A DNA stretch of 37,117 nt from Lachnospiraceae bacterium (GTDB taxonomy: Bacteria; Bacillota; Clostridia; Lachnospirales; Lachnospiraceae). Both the position numbers and the translations under genes were made by a program. Location: positions 1 to 37,117 of the forward strand of contig VSNH01000017.1 of NCBI GenBank assembly GCA_009774215.1. The letters run 5' to 3'. Positions 33,709-37,117 of this stretch are shown one piece after another (the stretch's first letter is position 1; every line of letters starts with the position of its first letter). Under the pieces are notes generated by a model. It saw only the letters and a list, made by a program, of their open reading frames with translations, made no database searches and was not told where the DNA came from.

Positions 33709-34910
33709 ATTGTAGCAACAGCATTTTACAGTATACAGTATAGAACCAGAACACAGCACAGGCAGTTTAATATAGAACGAGTAACCAAAATAGTGAGCAG
33801 TTTTTGGTTACTGCAATGTTTAGTATATGACAAGTGTATATCACAAAAACATGGGCAGTTTCTTTAGATACATGAGAAAAATTCTTGTATAGCAACAACA
33901 TTTTGCAGTATACAGTAGAGAATCAGAACATAAGCACGGGCAGTTTCTTTTAGATACATGAGAAAAATTATTATATAGCAACAAGAATTTGCAGTATACA
34001 ATGCGGACACAAGGCATGAACGGGGACGGTTTAATGAAAAGCATAAAAGAAATTTTATGTAGCAATAGCAATTTGCGATATACAGAACAGAACCAGAACA
34101 CAAGCACGGGCAGTTTAATGTGGAGCAGTAACCAAAATAATGAGCAGTTTTTGGTTACTGGAACATGAGAGAAATTCCTGTATAGCAACGGCATTTTGCA
34201 GTATACAATGCGGACATAAGGTATGAACGTGGTTAGTTTATTAAAAAGCATAAGAGAAACCTTATATAGCAACAGCATTTTGCAGTATACAGAATAGAAC
34301 CAGAGCATGAACGTGGACGTTTTAATGAAAAGCATCAAAGAAATCTTATGTAGCAACAAGAATTTGCAGTATACAATACAGAACCAGAACACAAGCACGG
34401 GCAGTTTAATGTAAAGCATAAAAGAAGTTTACAGTATACAATAAGGATGCAGAGCATCAGCGCGGACAGTTTATAGAAAACATGACGGAAATTCTTATAT
34501 AACAATAGGATTTTGCGATATACAATACGGACACAAAATATAAGCGTGGACAGTCTATTGAAAGCATCAAAGAAATCCTTATATAGCAACAAGAATTTGC
34601 GATATACAATACGGACACAGGGCATGAGCATGGGTAGTTTAATATATAACGTGTAACCAAAATAACGAGTAGTTTTTGGTTACTGGAACATGAAAGAAAA
34701 ACTTATATAGCAACAAGAATTTGCAGTATACAGTAGAGAATCAGAACATAAGCACGGGCAGTTTCTTTTAGATACATGAGAAAAATTATTATATAGCAAC
34801 AAGAATTTGCGATATACAATAAGGATGCAGAGCATCAGCACAGGCAGTTTAATATAGAGCGAGTAACCAAAATAATGAGCAGTTTTTGGTTACTGGTTAT
34901 TGGCAAGGTA
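33709..34910. repeat. Array of twelve imperfect repeats, basic unit 84 bp
   Basis: Units start at about 33709, 33889, 33974, 34058, 34181, 34265, 34349, 34427 (head deleted), 34497, 34581, 34705 and 34791. Each begins with a conserved head, TATAGCAACA followed by ATTTGCAGTATACA or ATTTGCGATATACA. Bodies vary in a few recurring versions. Units 1, 4, 10 and 12 carry an extra module with GTAACCAAAA and TTTTGGTTAC as inverted ends. Across unit junctions AAATTCTT and AAGAATTT can pair. Minus-strand frames stay open over parts of the array, but lengths of 71, 85, 86 and about 123 bp break them, so it is probably non-coding. Confidence 0.95.
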
Positions 34911-35343
34911 TACGGTGTGGCAGAAGTAGGTGCTTGGATGATCGAGAGGATATAATTGCAAAATAGGGCTATACATTTTTTACAGCATGGTTTTGTGTAT
35001 GTGGTGACATTTCAAAATTTAGTGGAATACTTGATATCGTAGCATGGTGGAAATTTGTGTATACATTTCCGATACATGGAGATGTTGCCGACATTATTGA
35101 GAATTATTGTTTATTGATGGTAAATTGAAGGAAGGGTAAATTTTTTGAGAAATACATCTGAATGATTGTACGCTACATTGTCAAAAAATAATCAATACAT
35201 GAGCCCAAAAATTGGGTATACATTAAGGGTGAAATTTTTGGGTGAATTTTTTGGGGTTTATATGACGTATTTTCAGTGTAGAAGGATATAATTTCGATAC
35301 ATTATTGCCCGGATAAGCATTGTATAAATTGATTGGCATTATT
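34911..35343. other. AT-rich non-coding region with TATACAT motifs and an inverted repeat
   Basis: TATACATT recurs (near 34972, 35060, 35217), resembling the GTATACA core of the array. CCCAAAAA and TTTTTGGG (35203-35245) form an inverted repeat around a GGGTATACATT segment. No ORF is supported. Confidence 0.5.
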
Positions 35344-35548
35344 ATGACAATGTTTGATTCTGATAATACAATGGGATGTACAGATGTACACATAATGCGA
35401 TTTAATAGGTACAAGGCAGAAAGAAAGTGTAGCATTTCTGTCAAACTTATAATGACTTGTTTAATTCAGATATTTCATTAAGATGTACAGATGTACACAT
35501 AATGCAATTTAATATGTAACATAGCGAAAGGAAGTGAAACATTTGCAA
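35344..35548 (+). repeat. Duplicated leader block with TGTACA operator-like sites
   Basis: 35344-35440 and 35452-35548 align with an offset of 107 bases, including GATGTACAGATGTACACATA in both and the region up to the ribosome binding site and start codon. TGTACA-GA-TGTACA is a repeated palindrome, a good operator candidate. Only the second copy leads into an ORF. Confidence 0.8.
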
Positions 35549-36013
35549 AATAGATGGTTTGCATGGAGTAAGAAGCCTGACCAAGATAAAAGAATGGAAT
35601 TACAGAGGGTGAGTATTGGTTCTAAATATATAAAGTATGATGACATTGAAGATCAAGTGGATATGGCAGAGTATTTTATTGACCAACTTTCAAAACATCA
35701 GGAGGTGAATAAAGAAGACATCATTGAGGGGCTTTGTAGAAGGTGGGGGCGTATAGAAATGGAAAAGAAAGCATGTTTGTCACAGGAACAGACAGTACAA
35801 AATGAGGAGTTTGCGTCAGAAATGATGGAAACCCCTCAGGTGAATGGAATAAGTGCGGCGGGTAAATATAAAAAGAAAGATGACAACACGGTTAATGAGG
35901 TTTGCAGGCTTTTGTTTCACGGCAATAACTACAGTGAGATTGCGCGGAAACTGCATATTGATAGGCGGACAGTAAAAAAGATAGCAGTTAAGCATGGGTT
36001 TACAAAAGAATGA
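35543..36013 (+). CDS. HTH protein, 156 aa, probable TTG start
   Basis: The C-terminus (NNYSEIARKLHIDRRTVKKIAVKHGF) is a homeodomain-like helix-turn-helix of the resolvase/transposase type. The N-terminal half is charged and helical (DDIEDQVDMAEYFIDQLSKH) and might mediate oligomerisation; no known domain was recognised. The TTG at 35543 is nine bases after AAAGGA; a GTG at 35534 overlaps that site and is less likely. The gene lies behind the duplicated TGTACA block, so autoregulation is plausible. Its HTH is of the same general kind as those in the 583-residue protein at 5724. It could bind the array nearby. Confidence 0.7.
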   Translation: MQNRWFAWSKKPDQDKRMELQRVSIGSKYIKYDDIEDQVDMAEYFIDQLSKHQEVNKEDIIEGLCRRWGRIEMEKKACLSQEQTVQNEEFASEMMETPQVNGISAAGKYKKKDDNTVNEVCRLLFHGNNYSEIARKLHIDRRTVKKIAVKHGFTKE

Positions 36014-36096
36014 CGTTGAAAATATTGGAATTTCCTTGACTTCCCATAGTCCAAGCGTTACCCTCTTACTCCCAAGTGGAGAAAGGAGGCGGGCAT

Positions 36097-36282
36097 ATGA
36101 GCCAATCAGAAAACAGTAATATCAATTTAGAAAACGTGGTGGACAACTTGCAGGACGCGCTAAGTCTGTTGATTATCCTCGAAAATGATTTATCGACACA
36201 GCAGGCAGACGAAATTTACTTGCGGGTGGTCAGAATGATACATGTGATTCTGAGAAAAGTACTGGATGGTTTGAAAATGTGA
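36097..36282 (+). CDS. Small hypothetical protein, 61 aa
   Basis: AAAGGAGG precedes the ATG at 36097; an in-frame ATG 21 bases earlier would overlap that site. The product is mostly helical (NVVDNLQDALSLLIILENDL, EIYLRVVRMIHVILRKVLDG) and may form a helical hairpin or dimer. Not recognised. It is in the same direction as the HTH gene, 83 bases downstream, and convergent with the XRE gene at 36291. Confidence 0.65.
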   Translation: MSQSENSNINLENVVDNLQDALSLLIILENDLSTQQADEIYLRVVRMIHVILRKVLDGLKM

Positions 36283-36290
36283 GCAATGGA

Positions 36291-36581
36291 TTATTTGTTT
36301 ATACTGGAAAGAAAATATTGCAAGCGTGACAGTTGTTCATCATCGAGCATCGAAACATCAATACTTGCACGGGATGTTTTTTCAATACCGAGGAGATAGT
36401 CAACGGAACAATGGAAGAGGCTTGCGAGAGCCATAAGGATTTCCACGCTTGGAGTCCTTTCACCGTTTTCATAATTGGATATAACACTGGGATTAACGCC
36501 GACAGCATTCGCCACTTCCTTTTGAGATAGTTTAATACTGGAACGTTTTTGCTGTAGGCGTTCGCCAAAACCTTGTACCAT
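36291..36581 (-). CDS. XRE/Cro-C1-type HTH repressor-like protein, 96 aa
   Basis: A canonical HTH_3 domain covers residues 5-65: GERLQQKRSSIKLSQKEVAN, AVGVNPSVISNYENGERTPS, VEILMALASLFHCSVDYLLG. The short C-terminal tail (DDEQLSRLQYFLSSI) may dimerise. ATGGAGG lies six to seven bases before the start on the minus strand. It is divergent from the 42-residue gene at 36709, with an inverted repeat and promoter between them. A role as the element's regulator is inferred from type and position. Confidence 0.93.
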   Translation of the reverse strand: MVQGFGERLQQKRSSIKLSQKEVANAVGVNPSVISNYENGERTPSVEILMALASLFHCSVDYLLGIEKTSRASIDVSMLDDEQLSRLQYFLSSINK

Positions 36582-36641
36582 AATAATCCTCCATACGTTA
36601 AAAGTGTAGAATATTTTATATTCCTTTGGGACATCAAAACT

Positions 36642-36682
36642 ATGCTAAAAGCATTGTAAAATTTGCTTAAAGGCGATATAAT
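36642..36682 (+). promoter_or_regulatory. Promoter with overlapping inverted repeat
   Basis: TTGTAA (36654-36659) and TATAAT (36677-36682) are 17 bases apart. ATGCT-AAA-AGCAT (36642-36654) abuts the -35 box, a likely site for repression by the divergent XRE protein. Confidence 0.65.
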
Positions 36683-36708
36683 AAAATAAAAACATAAGAG
36701 GAGGGGCT

Positions 36709-36837
36709 GTGACTACGGATTTTAGTGAGAAAGAGCAAGAGGTGTTAGTGTTAGAGATTGTTGACGCTTGCATACAATATTCTAAAGAGCATGGTGAAAC
36801 CTTTCAGCAAGTCCTTGAAGCAATCAATGCAATATAG
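36709..36837 (+). CDS. Small hypothetical protein, 42 aa, GTG start
   Basis: AGGAGGGG lies immediately upstream of a GTG. The product (TTDFSEKEQEVLVLEIVDAC and QYSKEHGETFQQVLEAINAI) is acidic and helical. Such short genes divergent from an XRE repressor often sit at the start of phage or ICE early operons; this one is not recognised. Confidence 0.65.
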   Translation: MTTDFSEKEQEVLVLEIVDACIQYSKEHGETFQQVLEAINAI

Positions 36838-36947
36838 TTTCAGTATAAGCATATGATATTAAGAATTTAATACAGTTTATGGTGGGGGTGTCAATAGATA
36901 CCCTCATTCATTATCAAAAAAGACATAAAGTATGGAGGAAAAACAGC

Positions 36948-37117
36948 ATGGATAAAAAAGGCATAACTTATATGAAAATCATCATTCCAGTAATGGCGGC
37001 AATAGTAATAATAGGAGGAGCAATAGTTTATTCTACGAAACAGCCAAAAGCGCAGGAAGTCATGGCTCCAATCGAGACAGAGCAAAGTGTAGTAACCGAG
37101 TCCGAAGTGTCAGAACC
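36948..37117 (+). CDS. Membrane-anchored protein, 3' end outside the window
   Basis: ATGGAGGAAAAACAGC precedes the ATG. The N-terminus has a short basic stretch and one membrane helix (MKIIIPVMAAIVIIGGAIVY) followed by a Glu/Thr/Ser/Val-rich linker, so most of the protein is probably extracytoplasmic. Fifty-six codons are visible; nothing more can be said about the domain beyond the window. Confidence 0.75.
   Translation, partial: MDKKGITYMKIIIPVMAAIVIIGGAIVYSTKQPKAQEVMAPIETEQSVVTESEVSE

Larger units (their letters stand above)
32320..37117 (+). mobile_element. Accessory region with serine recombinase, probably a second mobile element
   Basis: Immediately after the tRNA-Pro terminator, composition becomes AT-rich and the content changes to a serine recombinase, repeats, HTH regulators and small ORFs. 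No housekeeping gene follows to the window end. Borders and type of element cannot be defined here. Confidence 0.45.

Noticed and set aside
33841..34419. Minus-strand ORF of 192 codons and neighbours across the repeat array, with a 28-residue periodicity
   Set aside because: The period arises because 84 is divisible by three. The product is rich in Cys/Leu/Phe/Tyr without domain logic, there is no ribosome binding site, and unit lengths not divisible by three break the frame.
33709..34910. CRISPR array
   Set aside because: Units are imperfect, about 84 bp, with bodies that recur; there are no unique spacers of constant length and no cas genes.

Overview
The window looks like a piece of a low- to mid-GC Firmicutes genome, most likely a gut member of the Lachnospiraceae (class Clostridia). 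Evidence: a T-box leader ahead of thrS, a DUF1540 protein, an infC-rpmI-rplT operon with an AUU-initiated infC, a Tn916-family Xis/Int pair, BspA-like surface proteins and strong AGGAGG ribosome binding sites. The assignment rests on gene content and style, not on a database match.

Three blocks are visible. (1) Positions 1 to about 18.7-18.9 kb are AT-rich and end in an excisionase and a Tn916-type tyrosine integrase, so this is the right-hand part of an integrative conjugative element whose transfer genes would lie to the left of the window. Its cargo is mostly cell-surface or secreted: two BspA/DUF285 repeat proteins, two lipoproteins, and a 1507-residue secreted protein with a Cys/His-rich segment. 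Between the two BspA genes sit an XRE regulator, a NERD-domain protein and a DUF262 protein. There is also a primase-like/HTH protein, a 240-bp direct repeat, a small zincin-like membrane protein and a relic of the 3' end of the giant gene.

(2) About 18.9-32.3 kb is GC-richer chromosomal backbone: a SEC-C protein; a T-box followed by tandem 117-bp repeats, a small membrane protein and thrS; a GT39-type membrane glycosyltransferase; a DUF1540 protein; a lipoprotein; two tandem paralogous secreted 174-residue proteins with duplicated promoters and leader hairpins; infC-rpmI-rplT with an attenuator leader; a PepD-type dipeptidase; a three-hairpin intergenic block; a degenerate-GGDEF/EAL protein; and a tRNA-Pro with the unusual anticodon AGG. 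A fragment of the 117-bp repeat recurs about 7.5 kb away, so it is a dispersed family.

(3) From about 32.3 kb to the end the sequence is again AT-rich and accessory: a short serine recombinase, a 1.2-kb array of twelve imperfect repeats with a basic 84-bp unit, a duplicated promoter/operator block, an HTH protein, small ORFs, a divergent XRE regulator and a truncated membrane-anchored ORF.

The most unusual items are the recombinase-plus-84-bp array, the NERD/DUF262 pair flanked by BspA paralogues, the giant secreted protein with its frameshifted relic, and the duplicated secreted-protein genes with a conserved 5'-leader hairpin. No CRISPR array, rRNA or insertion sequence with a transposase was seen.
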